Below are positions 30,424 through 43,300 of a stretch of 64,000 bases of DNA, in pieces. Within the stretch, counting starts at the first letter, position 1; each line of letters starts with the position of its first letter. This stretch comes from Nephrocerus scutellatus (lineage: Eukaryota; Arthropoda; Insecta; Diptera; Pipunculidae), in assembly GCA_947095585.1 (NCBI GenBank), contig OX352765.1, positions 56,942,920 through 57,006,919 of the forward strand, written 5' to 3'. The translations under genes and the position numbers were made by a program. Under the pieces are notes generated by a model. It saw only the letters and a program-made list of their open reading frames with translations, was not told the DNA's origin and searched no databases.

Positions 30424-31213
30424 CGCACCAAGTGCCGATATGACTTGCAGTCTAAACTGCCATCGTACTTGGTGAAAATCGACCCCAGCTCGCGCGGTAT
30501 ATGGGGGGGGGGAAGTGGCATGGGACAGTAATAATCGTTTTCTCATAAAGTACCAGTCGGAAACACAATCAATCTCCGAGTTTGTTGCTTGTCTTCGAAC
30601 GGGCATAAACAAATGTGAATATGTGTCCAATTGTGATTGCAAAAGTTCAGTCGCAGATTTTTTTCTAAGGGCACAGTTCATTCGTGGGGTTCGCGACAAC
30701 AATACACGAGAGCAACTTCTTCAATCAACCACGTCTAAATTCGATGAAATTGTTGCAAAAGCATTGGTGCTCGAAGCCGCAAAAATGGATGCCAAAGAGC
30801 TGTCAGATAAAACCTTCAATCCAACAAAGGGCAGTATCGTTCCAGATATTAACAAAATTTCAACTAAGTAAGTCCAAACATTTCAGCAAACCAGTTCGAC
30901 CCTTTCAACGATCCAAATTTTCAAAAATAAACTTTCAAGAACTGGGTATTGCCGGATTGTGTCTGCGTTATGGCAAAAACAACCACAATGCCAAAGACTG
31001 CTACCAGACACCAAACTTAAATGTACGGGCTGTAAGAGGAAAGGACACGTAATTAAAGTTTGTATTTCGACAATTTTGGGCAACCGTTCGAAACCAAACT
31101 CATCGACAAATCAAGTTCAAGCTGTTCATGACGAGGCTGCATATGGTACATACCAAATAATCGACACCTACAACAATAACTTCTCACCAGTCAAGCATTC
31201 GGAACGATACTAA
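30424..31213 (+). pseudogene. Gypsy B gag, capsid to nucleocapsid
   Basis: Here the gag does not stop at the unit edge: after K-A-L-V-L it continues E-A-A-K-M-D-A-K-E-L to a stop at 30869. In another frame (about 30950-31075) two knuckles are visible: C-L-R-Y-G-K-N-N-H-N-A-K-D-C, with Tyr in place of the second Cys, and an intact C-T-G-C-K-R-K-G-H-V-I-K-V-C. At least one frameshift separates capsid and nucleocapsid. Confidence 0.75.
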
Positions 31214-31224
31214 CAAATAATATG

Positions 31225-31960
31225 ATGATATTATTGTACATGGCCAAACTCCCTGAAGGCAAATCAAATCTTAATGTATGCTTTAAACAACTTCAAAAAT
31301 TCGACTGACATTTAAATCGTTCTAAATGTTCATTCTTCGAAAATAAAATTGAGTTTTTGGGACACACGATTGAATATAATAAAGTTTTAAAGTCACCATC
31401 CAAGGTTTCTGCCATCTTAGAAATCCCAGTGCTTAGTTCTACCGATGATATTATGTGATTTCTCAGACTAGTCACATATTATTCAAGATTCATTCCAAAC
31501 GATTCAACAATTACAACTCCATTGCGACAAAAATTCAAACGGTCCATCAGCTGTCAAAAAGCCTTCGTAAATCTCAAAAGCGAAATCGCTAGTGATCGTG
31601 TATTGATGCCTTACAATCCAGAATTGCCGATTCAACTTGCATGTGACGCAAGTCCTACAGGAGTAGCAGGCGTATTACCCACTTACTAGATGGGGAAGAA
31701 AACCCAATCGCGTTCGCGTCTAGATCTCTTACTTCATCTAAACAAAATTACTCACAATTAGACAGAGAGGACTTAGCCATTATTTATGCTGTTCAACACT
31801 TCCATGAATATCTTTTCGGAAGATTTTTCAAACTAGTCACCGATAATTAGGCATTAGCTAGAATTTTTCATCAAAATTCAAAACTTCCTCAGATGACTTC
31901 AGCTCGCTTACAGCGCTATGCAGATTCAGAGACAACAGAGTAGTTATGTAGTTATTCTAA
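31225..31960 (+). pseudogene. Gypsy B RT thumb and RNase H
   Basis: The protease and the RT palm are missing. What remains begins with S-K-C-S-F-F-E-N-K-I-E-F-L-G-H-T-I (about 31320). It continues through Y-Y-S-R-F-I-P and Q-K-A-F. RNase H then shows L-A-C-D-A-S-P-T-G-V-A-G-V-L, F-A-S-R-S-L-T, D-R-E-D-L-A-I-I-Y-A-V and H-E-Y-L-F-G-R. Several stops occur (31308, 31456, 31686, 31849). It belongs to Ty3/gypsy. Confidence 0.75.
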
Positions 31961-31989
31961 TTTCCCTATAGCAGGCTGCTCTGAAGGAG

Positions 31990-33092
31990 CTCCATCATAT
32001 CCATATTGGAGTGACAATGAAGCAACTAGCAAGGCGTTATGTATATTGGACATCAATTAATAAAGATATAGAATTTTTCGCTCGATCGTGCTCTTCATCT
32101 ACCTAAAGCAGTCCAGCGAAAGTTTCTCTTCACCCTTGGGAAGAACCAGACAATAATGGGCAGAGAATGTGTATCCTTATGCTGGTCCTTACCAAGGACA
32201 CTATTTTCTCGTAGTTATAGACGCCAAATCTAAATGGGCAGAAGAAGGAGTATGCACAGCAGCACCATCTTCATCTTCAACTAAAGAAATTTTACTCAAC
32301 ATATTTTCCAGAAATGTGTTTCCAGATGTAATGGTTTCCGATAATGCCACAATTTTTAAAAGCGAAGAATTTACAGCCTTTTGTCAAGACTACGGTATGT
32401 TTTGAAAATTTATTGTACCACGCCATCCAGCAATAAACGGCTTAACAGGAAGAAACATTCAGACCCTCAAAAACAAACTAGCTGCAATGAACAATGAGCC
32501 ATCAACAATTGCCCACAAAATAAGAGAAATTCTTTTCAAATATCGAGCTACACCACTCAAGATTGGTAAATCGCCATCAGAACAATATCTAGGAAGACAA
32601 ATTCGAATTCGTTTAGACGCACTGAAACCTACTAGGTAAATTCTCAAAAACTTCTGTAGTCGATATACCCTCAAGGCAACTAAGCGTCGGAGAAAGGGTT
32701 CAAGCGCGATATTACACTGCAAATAATATGTTGTGGAGACCTGGCATTATTATTAGAAAAAAATGGGTCGTTTTCACTATACTGAACAACTGAATAATGG
32801 ATTCACGTTTAAAATACACATAAACCAGCTACGTGCTACAAGTCTTCCAAATAAAAATATAGCAAATTACCCACCGGACGAGTCTCTTCAATCCAACGAA
32901 TTAAATACAGATGCAACACCAGAAAATCAACAGTTACCAGATCAACAAATAATCGTCCAACAACCTATAGCCATTGCGGGATCCAGCGAAAACGTTCCCG
33001 ACATTTCTACAGTTCAAGCAGTACATCCACCGAATGATAATAATCCAGCTTATTTAAGGGATTATGTTTTGGATTCTTCTAATAGCCCTTAG
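31990..33092 (+). pseudogene. Gypsy B integrase, broken
   Basis: The zinc-domain remnant is H-I-G-V-T-M-K-Q-L-A-R-R-Y-V-Y-W. The core (32169-32640) has G-P-Y-Q-G-H-Y-F-L-V-V-I-D-A-K-S-K-W, V-S-D-N-A-T-I-F-K and I-Q-T-L-K. The first catalytic Asp position reads Pro (V-Y-P-Y-A-G-P). The catalytic Glu position reads Gly (L-T-G-R-N-I-Q), so two of the three DDE residues are lost. The tail 32660-33092 has G-E-R-V-Q-A-R-Y-Y and N-G-F-T-F-K-I-H-I-N-Q-L-R, followed by an Asn/Gln/Pro-rich end. Stops at 32403 and 32636 break it. Confidence 0.8.
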
Positions 33093-33099
33093 TATTGAT

Positions 33100-33486
33100 T
33101 AAGTGTGGGAGAGTTTTTATGATCTTTATGTTCAAATTTTATTTATATGGCAAGACTCTTAATGAAATATGTATATATAAGTTAACACAGATTACGAATC
33201 AGCACATTCCCACTCCAACACGAGCAACGATATCATCAGAACACGCTCCAGCGACATGTTGCTGACGAGTCGTCTGGAGTACATACGACACCACACACAT
33301 CCGCACCAATCCGATATCGCACACATTCCACACCAATCCGACTCGGCACTACAGCGTGGGAAACCCAGCACAACCTAGGCAATAGGTTTATGTTCTGTTA
33401 GATTATAAGTTAGTTCTTAATTGAATTCATAATAAAGAAGAAGACAAAGTATTTTTTTTAAAGAATTAAACTTATTTTAATTTAAT
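33100..33486 (+). mobile_element. LTR of gypsy B
   Basis: It follows a purine-rich AAGTGTGGGAGAG. It contains a TATA box (TATATATAAG, about 33172-33181) and AATAAAGAAG (33431). The sequence just after it starts TTGGCACCCGAGCAGAG, which has the TGG start of a primer site. So this LTR reads both as the 3' LTR of the element to its left and as the 5' LTR of sequence to its right. Boundaries are approximate. Confidence 0.5.
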
Positions 33487-33832
33487 TGGCACCCGAGCAG
33501 AGACTCGGCGTGCAATATTGTTTTTCCGTATACGTGCCATTGACCTCAAGTAGCTTGTGTGCCGTGTAAAAGAACCAGCGACCTCAAGAAGCTCCCGAGT
33601 TCTAGTAAAAATTTGCATCGGGTTCCAAAAGAAAGCTCGCAAAAGCAATATTATAATCGAAAATCATTGAATCAGACCAATCCTATCAGACGGAAAGCCA
33701 TCTATAGGAATCTCGCAGCACAGCAGCAAGAAGTCAACAAGGGATCCCTAGTAACCACATGGACAAAAATGAACAAATCCCTCTGACCGGCTCGGTGATT
33801 TGGTGTTTAACGTAAGCTCATACTTAAGTATA
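33487..33832 (+). other. Leader-like sequence after the gypsy B LTR
   Basis: A primer-site-like TGGCACCCGAG is followed by GC-balanced sequence up to a point where a poly(T)/TE fragment begins. A 75-codon frame (33559-33786) is basic and Gln-rich but has no motif I recognise. It may be the 5' leader and gag start of a second gypsy B copy. Confidence 0.4.
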
Positions 33833-34060
33833 AATATATATATTTTTTTTATAATGTACACACGCTAAAGGGGTTTGCACACTTATGCTCAGCACAGCAT
33901 GGGCGTTGGGAAATTAGGGAGAGGAAAAGATGAGATGTCTATGCACGCGTGTCTTAAACGACTGCAGATCATATAAATGCGGAAACACAGAATCAGGCAA
34001 TTCATTCCACATAACTATCGTGCGGCTAAAGACATTTTGTATATTATAAGTGCTCATACC
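33833..34060 (-). mobile_element. 3' end of the jockey/CR1-like family
   Basis: From a T-run at about 33841 the sequence follows 2280-2510: CACACGCTAAAGGGGTTTGC, CAGCACAGCATGGGCGTTGG, GAGATGTCTATG and ATTCCACATA..ATCGTGCGGCT. It is a severely 5'-truncated second copy in the same orientation. Confidence 0.65.
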
Positions 34061-34322
34061 AGTTCATACAAGTGATAAACACATATTATTTTATAATACC
34101 ACTAGCTGATTACCCGGCGTTGGCCAGGTATTTATTCATCCCAATCTTCTATTAGGCAGGGGTAGAAGAACGATATCTATATCTATCTATAAGGTAAAAT
34201 TCCAGTTTTTTTAAAAAAAATTTATTTTAAAAAATATATTTTAAATTATAGCTATATTATTTAAGTTATAAAATAAAATTAAAAAAACATACATAATATT
34301 AATTTAAAACAAAACTTGGTTG
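34061..34322. other. AT-rich repeat-like spacer
   Basis: An ACTAGCTGATTACCCGGCG motif near 34102 resembles terminal sequence of common insect repeats, but I cannot name the family. The remainder is A/T runs. Confidence 0.35.
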
Positions 34323-34540
34323 CATGCATATGTTTTTAGTTTCACCTTCAAGACCGGAAAGTTCAAGGAAGGAACGCAAATCTTTTAGAGTCTGGGGTAA
34401 TGGGAAGTTTCTTATCGCTTCGACCTTTGCGGGGTTCGTCATAATTCCCTCTGATGAAATGATGAATCCCAAGAATTAGACTTCCTTTTAAAAAAATGGC
34501 ATTTATCCAATTGCACCTTCATATTGACATCATAAAGTGT
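34323..34540 (-). pseudogene. Gypsy RT thumb fragment
   Basis: The minus strand encodes K-V-Q-L-D-K-C-H-F-F-K-R, then (frameshifted) I-S-S-E-G-I-M-T-N-P and L-K-D-L-R-S-F-L. That is the segment after the catalytic YxDD of Ty3/gypsy RT. It is an isolated fragment. Confidence 0.6.
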
Positions 34541-34995
34541 GTAATGATATTTTTTATGCTTGCTATTTATCATTTATGAGTTTGGACGGTATTCAACAAC
34601 AAACCGACAAACATACCACGCTTCACTTAGGCCCCATGCCGGGCGTCATGCATGGTAAGGATTTGCCGATTATATTTGTATGTATATATTTTTTTCTTTT
34701 GTTGTTGGTGTTGCTTTGGATTATTATACCAACCAAATGAATAAAAACCCACCATGAGTGGAATTACTAAGGCCATCGTTGGAGAGAGAACCGAGAAATG
34801 CCACCATTGATTTATTTTAATAAGAACTCAATACGGTTTTATTTATGAACGGAAGAACAGTGGTGCAATTTTATTTAATCAAACAAAAATGTTCATATAC
34901 GAAGAATAATGTTATTTACACAGGTTCCTTATTCTAACTAAATCTATATATATATATATGTGGATGTATATGTCAATCCAATCGATGGGGAAAGA
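34541..34995. other. No recognised gene; left flank of the satellite
   Basis: A 67-codon frame (34537-34740) with a hydrophobic end has no motif. The sequence at 34760-34920 is AT-rich with GGAGAGAGAACC and could be an LTR piece. A TA microsatellite lies at 34947-34959. Confidence 0.35.
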
Positions 34996-35324
34996 GAAAA
35001 AAAATTATACAAAACGAAAATTTAAAGGAAGCAAAACATTTTCAAAAATAATACGCCTAAATTTAATAGTAAATATTTGTTAATCACCTTTTCAATGTGA
35101 TTTTTTTTGATTAATTACTTAAGAGTTATATTTTTAGCGAAGAAAACGATTGTCGCATAATAAAAAAATATACAAAACGAAAATTTAAAGGAAGTAAACC
35201 ATATTCAAGAATAATACGCCTAAATTTAATCGTAAATAATTGTTAATCAATCTATAATGATTAGCACAATAATCCTTTTCAATATGATTTTTATTCTTTT
35301 TATTAATTACTTAAGGGTTATATT

Positions 35325-35345
35325 TATAGCGAAGAAACTGAAGTA
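35325..35345 (+). repeat. Short satellite monomer with 43-bp deletion (first of twelve)
   Basis: GCGAAGAAACTGAAGTAAACC joins sequence that is separated by CGATTGTCGC...TTAAAGG in ordinary monomers, a loss of 43 bp. I find it also near 40775, 43005, 47317, 54460, 56138, 56639, 57343, 59168, 60655, 63076 and 63981. Most are preceded by the same CACAATAATCC...ATTCTTTTTATT variant, so they descend from one deletion event. Confidence 0.8.
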
Positions 35346-35598
35346 AACCATATTCAAGAATAATACGCCTAAATTTAATCGTAAATATTTGTTAATCAAT
35401 CTATAATGATTAGCACAAAAATCCTTTTCAATGTGACTTTTATTTGTTTTTATTTGTAACTTAAGGGTTATATTTATAGCGAAGAAACCGATTGTCGCAT
35501 AATAAAAAAATATACAAAACGAAAATTTAAAGGAATTAAACCATATTCAAGAATAATACGCCTAAATTTAATCGTAAGTATTTGTTAATCAATCTATA

Positions 35599-38500
35599 AT
35601 GATTAGCACAAAAATCCTTTTCAATGTGACTTTTATTTTTTTTTATTTGTTACTTAAGGGTTATATTTATAGCGAAGAAACCGATTGTCGCATAATAAAA
35701 AAATATACAAAACGAAAATTTAAAGGAATTAAACCATATTCAAGAATAATACGCCTAAATTTAATCGTAAGTATTTGTTAATCAATCTATAATGATTAGC
35801 ACAAAAATCCTTTTCAATGTGATTTTTTTTTTTATTAATTACTTAAGGGTTATATTTATAGCGAAGAAACCGATTGTCGCATAATAAAAAAATATACAAA
35901 ACGAAAATTTAAAGGAAGTAAACCATATTCAAGAATAATACGCCTAAATTTAAACGTAAGTATTTGTTAATCAATCTATAATGATTAGCACAAAAATCCT
36001 TTTCAATGTGACATTTATTTTTTTTTATTTGTAACTTAAGGGTTATATTTATAGCGAAGAAACCGATTTTCGCATAATAAAAAAATATACAAAACGAAAA
36101 TTTAAAGGAATGAAACCATATTCAAGAATAATACGCCTAAATTTAATCGTAAGTATTTGTTAATCAATCTATAATGATTAGCACAAAAATCCTTTTCAAT
36201 GTGACTTTTATTTTTTTTTATTTGTTACTTAAGGGTTATATTTATAGCGAAGAAACCGATTGTCGCATAATAAAAAAATATACAAAACGAAAATTTAAAG
36301 GAATTAAACCATATTCAAGAATAATACGCCTAAATTTAATCGTAAGTATTTGTTAATCAATCTATAATGATTAGCACAAAAATCCTTTTCAATGTGACTT
36401 TTATTTTTTTTTTATTAATTACTTAAGGGTTATATTTATAGCGAAGAAACCGATTGTCGCATAATAAAAAAATATACAAAACGAAAATTTAAAGGAAGTA
36501 AACCATATTCAAGAATAATACGCCTAAATTTAAACGTAAGTATTTGTTAATCAATCTATAATGATTAGCACAAAAATCCTTTTCAATGTGACTTTTATTT
36601 TTTTTTATTTGTTACTTAAGGGTTATAGTTATAGCGAAGAAATCGATTGTCGCATAATAAAAAAATATACAAAACGAAAATTTAAAGGAATTAAACCATA
36701 TTCGAGAATAATACGCCTTAATTTAATCGTAAATATTTGTTAATCAATCTATAATGATTAGCACAAAAATCCTTTTCAATGTGACTTTTATTTTTTTTTA
36801 TTTGTTACTTAAGGGTTATATTTATAGCGAAGAATTCGATTGTCGCATAATAAAAAAATATACAAAACGAACATTTAAAGGAAGTAAACCATATTCAAGA
36901 ATAATACGCCTAAATTTAAATTTTGTTAATCAATCTATAATGATTAGCACAAAAATCCTTTTCAATGTGACTTTTTTTATTAATTACTTAAGGGTTATAT
37001 TTATAGCGAAGAAACCGATTGTCGCATAATAAAAAAATATACAAAACGAAAATTTAAAGGAAGTAAACCATATTCAAGAATAATACGCCTAAATTTAATC
37101 GTAAATATTTGTTAATCAATCTATAATGATTAGCACAAAAATCCTTTTCAATGTGACTTTTATTTTTTTTTATTTGTTACTTAAGGGTTATATTTATAGC
37201 GAAGAAACCGATTGTCGCATAATAAAAAAATATACAAAACGAAAATTTAAAGGAAGTAAACCATATTCAAGAATAATACGCCTAAATTTAAATTTTGTTA
37301 CTCAATCTATAATGATTAGCACAAAAATCCTTTTCAATGTGACTTTTTTTTATTAATTACTTAGGGGTTATATTTATAGCGAAGAAACCGATTGTCGCAT
37401 AATAAAAAAATATACAAAACGAAAATTTAAAGGAAGTAAACCATATTCAAGAATAATACGCCTAAATTTAATCGTAAATATTTGTTAATCAATCTATAAT
37501 GATTAGCACAAAAATCCTTTTCAATGTGATTTTAATTTTTTTTATTAATTACTTAAGGGTTATATTTATAGCGAAGAAACCGATTGTCGCATAATAAAAA
37601 AATATACAAAACGAAAATTTAAAGGAAGTAAACCATATTCAAGAATAATACGCCTAAATTTAAATTTTTTTAATCAATCTATAATGATTAGCACAAAAAT
37701 CCTTTTCAATGTGACTTTTTTTTATTAATTACTTAAGGGTTATATTTATAGCGAAGAAACCGATTGTCGCATAATAAAAAAATATACAAAACGAAAATTT
37801 AAAGGAAGTAAACCATATTCAAGAATAATACGCCTAAATTTAATCGTAAGTATTTGTTAATCAATCTATAATGATTAGCACAAAAATCCTTTTCAATGTG
37901 ACTTTTATTTTTTTTTATTTGTTACTTAAGGGTTATATTTATAGCGAAGAAACCGATTGTCGCATAATAAAAAAATATACAAAACGAAAATTTAAAGGAA
38001 TTAAACCATATTCAAGAATAATACGCCTAAATTTAATCGTAAGTATTTGTTAATCAATCTATAATGATTAGCACAAAAATCCTTTTCAATGTGACTTTTT
38101 TTTTTTATTAATTACTTGAGGGTTATATTTATAGCGAAGAAACCGATTGTCGCATAATAAAAAAATATACAAAACGAAAATTTAAAGGAAGTAAACCATA
38201 TTCAAGAATAATACGCCTAAATTTAAACGTAAGTATTTGTTAATCAATCTATAATGATTAGCACAAAAATCCTTTTCAATGTGACTTTTATTTTTTTTTA
38301 TTTGTAACTTAAGGGTTATATTTATAGCGAAGAAACCGATTGTCGCATAATAAAAAAATATACAAAACGAAAATTTAAAGGAATTAAACCATATTCAAGA
38401 ATAATACGCCTAAATTTAATCGTAAGTATTTGTTAATCAATCTATAATGATTAGCACAAAAATCCTTTTCAATGTGACTTTTTTTTTTTTTTATTTGTTA

Positions 38501-39440
38501 CTTAAGGGTTATATTTATAGCGAAGAAACCGATTGTCGCATAATAAAAAAATATACAAAACGAAAATTTAAAGGAATTAAACCATATTCAAGAATAATAC
38601 GCCTAAATTTAATCGTAAGTATTTGTTAATCAATCTATAATGATTAGCACAAAAATCCTTTTCAATGTGACTTTTATTTTTTTTTTTTATTAATTACTTA
38701 AGGGTTATATTTATAGCGAAGAAACCGACTGTCGCATAATAAAAAAATATACAAAACGAAAATTTAAAGGAAGTAAACCATATTCAAGAATAATACGCCT
38801 AAATTTAAACGTAAGTATTTGTTAATCAATCTATAATGATTAGCACAAAAATCCTTTTCAATGTGACTTTTATTTTTTTTTATTTGTTACTTAAGGGTTA
38901 TAGTTATAGCGAAGAAATCGATTGTCGCATAATAAAAAAATATACAAAACGAAAATTTAAAGGAAGTAAACCATATTCAAGAATAATACGCCTAAATTTA
39001 AATTTTGTTAATCAATCTATAATGATTAGCACAAAAATCCTTTTCAATGTGACTTTTTTTATTAATTACTTAAGGGTTATATTTATAGCGAAGAAACCGA
39101 TTGTCGCATAATAAAAAAATATACAAAACGAAAATTTAAAGGAAGTAAACCATATTCAAGAATAATACGCCTAAATTTAATCGTAAATATTTGTTAATCA
39201 ATCTATAATGATTAGCACAAAAATCCTTTTCAATGTGACTTTTATTTTTTTTTATTTGTTACTTAAGGGTTATATTTATAGCGAAGAAACCGATTGTCGC
39301 ATAATAAAAAAATATACAAAACGAAAATTTAAAGGAAGTAAACCATATTCAAGAATAATACGCCTAAATTTAAATTTTGTTACTCAATCTATAATGATTA
39401 GCACAAAAATCCTTTTCAATGTGACTTTTTTTTATTAATT
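35599..39440 (+). repeat. 2.27-kb higher-order duplication inside the satellite
   Basis: The monomer series starting at 35599, 36174 and 36561 is repeated at 37871, 38447 and 38836 (offsets 2272, 2273 and 2275). The later pair 37126/39208 is offset 2082, so one monomer was lost in the second copy. Private variants such as GTTACTCAATC (37297, 39379) are shared. Confidence 0.8.
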
Positions 39441-42407
39441 ACTTAGGGGTTATATTTATAGCGAAGAAACCGATTGTCGCATAATAAAAAAATATACAAA
39501 ACGAAAATTTAAAGGAAGTAAACCATATTCAAGAATAATACGCCTAAATTTAATCGTAAATATTTGTTAATCAATCTATAATGATTAGCACAAAAATCCT
39601 TTTCAATGTGATTTTAATTTTTTTTATTAATTACTTAAGGGTTATATTTATAGCGAAGAAACCGATTGTCGCATAATAAAAAAATATACAAAACGAAAAT
39701 TTAAAGGAAGTAAACCATATTCAAGAATAATACGCCTAAATTTAATCGTAAGTATTTGTTAATCAATCTATAATGATTAGCACAAAAATCCTTTTCAATG
39801 TGACTTTTTTTTATTAATTACTTAAGGGTTATATTTATAGCGAAGAAACCGATTGTCGCATAATAAAAAAATATACAAAACGAAAATTTAAAGGAAGTAA
39901 ACCATATTCAAGAATAATACGCCTAAATTTAAATTTTGTTAATCAATCTATAATGATTAGCACAAAAATCCTTTTCAATGTGACTTTTTTTTATTAATTA
40001 CTTAAGGGTTATATTTATAGCGAAGAAACCGATTGTCGCATAATAAAAAAATATACAAAACGAAAATTAAAAGGATATTCAAGAATAATACGCCTAAATT
40101 TAATCGTAAATATTTGTTAATCAATCTATAATGATTAGCACAAAAATCCTTTTCAATGTGACTTTTATTTTTTTTTATTTGCTACTTAAGGGTTATATTT
40201 ATAGCGAAGAAACCGATTGTCGCATAATAAAAAAATATACAAAACGAAAATTTAAAGGAAGTAAACCATATTCAAGAATAATACGCCTAAATTTAAATTT
40301 TGTTAATCAATCTATAATGATTAGCACAAAAATCCTTTTCAATGTGACTTTTTTTTATTAATTACTTAGGGGTTATATTTATAACGAAGAAACCGATTGT
40401 CGCATAATAAAAAAATATACAAAACGAAAATTTAAAGGAAGTAAACCATATTCAAGAATAATACGCCTAAATTTAATCGTAAATAGTTGTTAATCAATCT
40501 ATAATGATTAGCACAAAAATCCTTTTCAATGTGATTTTAATTTTTTTTATTAATTACTTAAGGGTTATATTTATAGCGAAGAAACCGATTGTCGCATAAT
40601 AAAAAAATATACAAAACGAAAATTTAAAGGAAGTAAACCATATTCAAGAATAATACGCCTAAATTTAATCGTAAATATTTGTTAATCAATCTATAATGAT
40701 TAGCAAAATAATCCTTTTCAATATGATTTTTATTCTTTTTATTAATTACTTAAGGGTTATATTTATAGCGAAGAAACTGAAGTAAACCATATTCAAGAAT
40801 AATACGCCTAAATTTAATCGTAAATATTTGTTAATCAATCTATAATGATTAGCACAAAAATCCTTTTCAATGTGACTTTTATTTTTTTTTATTTGTAACT
40901 TAAGGGTTATATTTATAGCGAAGAAACCGATTGTCGCATAATAAAAAAATATACAAAACGAAAATTTAAAGGAATTAAACCATATTCAAGAATAATACGC
41001 CTAAATTTAATCGTAAGTATTTGTTAATCAATCTATAATGATTAGCACAAAAATCCTTTTCAATGTGACTTTTATTATTTTTTATTTGTTACTTAAGGGT
41101 TATATTTATAGCGAAGAAACCGATTGTCGCATAATAAAAAAATATACAAAACGAAAATTTAAAGGAATTAAACCATATTCAAGAATAATACGCCTAAATT
41201 TAATCGTAAGTATTTGTTAATCAATCTATAATGATTAGCACAAAAATCCTTTTCAATGTGACTTTTATTTTTTTTTTATTAATTACTTAAGGGTTATATT
41301 TATAGCGAAGAAACCGATTGTCGCATAATAAAAAAATATACAAAACGAAAATTTAAAGGAAGTAAACCATATTCAAGAATAATACGCCTAAATTTAAATT
41401 TTGTTAATCAATCTATAATGATTAGCACAAAAATCCTTTTCAATGTGACTTTTTTTTATTAATTACTTAAGGGTTATATTTATAGCGAAGAAACCGATTG
41501 TCGCATAATAAAAAAATATACAAAACGAAAATTTAAAGGAAGTAAACCATATTCAAGAATAATACGCCTAAATTTAATCGTAAATATTTGTTAATCAATC
41601 TATAATGATTAGCACAAAATCCTTTTCAATGTGATTTTAATTTTTTTTATTAATTACTTAAGGGTTATATTTATAGCGAAGAAACCGATTGTCGCATAAT
41701 AAACAAATATACAAAACGAAAATTTAAAGGAAGTAAACCATATTCAAGAATAATACGCTTAAATTATATAGTAAATATTTGTTAATCAATCTATAATGAT
41801 TAGCACAAAAATCCTTTTCAATGTGATTTTAATTTTTTTTATTAATTACTTAAGGGTTATATTTATAGCGAAGAAACCGATTGTCGCATAATAAAAAAAT
41901 ATACAAAACGAAAATTTAAAGGAAGTAAACCATATTCAAGAATAATACGCCTAAATTTAAATTTTGTTAATCAATCTATAATGATTAGCACAAAAATCCT
42001 TTTCAATGTGACTTTTTTTTATTAATTACTTAAGGGTTATATTTATAGCGAAGAAACCGATTATCGCATAATAAAAAAATATACAAAACGAAAATTTAAA
42101 GGAAGTAAACCATATTCAAGAATAATACGCCTAAATTTAAACGTAAGTATTTGTTAATCAATCTATAATGATTAGCACAAAAATCCTTTTCAATGTGACT
42201 TTTATTTTTTTTTATTTGTTACTTAAGGGTTATATTTATAGCGAAGAAATCGATTGTCGCATAATAAAAAAATATACAAAACGAAAATTTAAAGGAATTA
42301 AACCATATTCAAGAATAATACGCCTAAATTTAATCGTAAATATTTGTTAATCAATCTATAATGATTAGCACAAAAATCCTTTTCAATGTGACTTTTATTT
42401 TTTTTAT

Positions 42408-43300
42408 TTGTTACTTAAGGGTTATATTTATAGCGAAGAAACCGATTGTCGCATAATAAAAAAATATACAAAACGAAAATTTAAAGGAAGTAAACCATAT
42501 TCAAGAATAATACGCCTAAATTTAAATTTTGTTAATCAATCTATAATGATTAGCACAAAAATCCTTTTCAATGTGACTTTTTTTTATTAATTACTTAGGG
42601 GTTATATTTATAGCGAAGAAACCGATTGTCGCATAATAAAAAAATATATAAAACGAAAATTTAAAGGAAGTAAACCATATTCAAGAATAATACGCCTAAA
42701 TTTAATCGTTAATATTTGTTAATCAATCTATAATTATTAGCACAAAAATCCTTTTCAATGTGATTTTAATTTTTTTTATTAATTACTTAAGGGTTATATT
42801 TATAGCGAAGAAACCGATTGTCGCATAATAAAAAAATATACAAAACGAAAATTTAAAGGAATTAAACCATATTCAAGAATAATACGCCTAAATTTAATCG
42901 TAAATATTTGTTAATCAATCTATAATGATTAGCACAATAATCCTTTTCAATATGATTTTTATTCTTTTTATTAATTACTTAAGGGTTATATTTATAGCGA
43001 AGAAACTGAAGTAAACCATATTCAAGAATAATACGCCTAAATTTAATCGTAAATATTTGTTAATCAATCTATAATGATTAGCACAAAAATCCTTTTCAAT
43101 GTGACTTTTATTTTTTTTTATTTGTAACTTAAGGGTTATATTTATAGCGAAGAAACCGATTGTCGCATAATAAAAAAATATACAAAACGAAAATTTAAAG
43201 GAATTAAACCATATTCAAGAATAATACGCCTAAATTTAATCGTAAGTATTTGTTAATCAATCTATAATGATTAGCACAAAAATCCTTTTCAATGTGACTT
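42408..43300 (+). repeat. Third occurrence of the TATATAAAACG/TAATTATTAGC block
   Basis: The run of private variants here (ATATATAAAACG, then ATCGTTAATATT, then TAATTATTAGCAC, then the short monomer) is the same as at 53864-54720 and 58572-59430. The block has therefore been copied over more than 11 kb. Confidence 0.75.

Larger units (their letters stand above)
22603..30771 (+). repeat. Three tandem copies of a 2.72-kb unit
   Basis: Units: 22603-25324 (2722 bp), 25325-28050 (2726 bp), 28051-30771 (2721 bp). The internal junctions are identical: GCATTGGTGCT joins TTTGCTTCTGTGCG. The third unit instead runs from GGTGCT into CGAAGCCGC and on through the rest of the gypsy B gag, so it holds the ancestral right edge. 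The first unit holds the ancestral left edge beside the Gbeta 3' flank. Units differ at only a handful of bases plus the length of a G-run. Units 2 and 3 share several bases against unit 1 (for example CTGGTTGCAAAAAGG against CTGGTTGGAAAAAGG). Confidence 0.95.
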
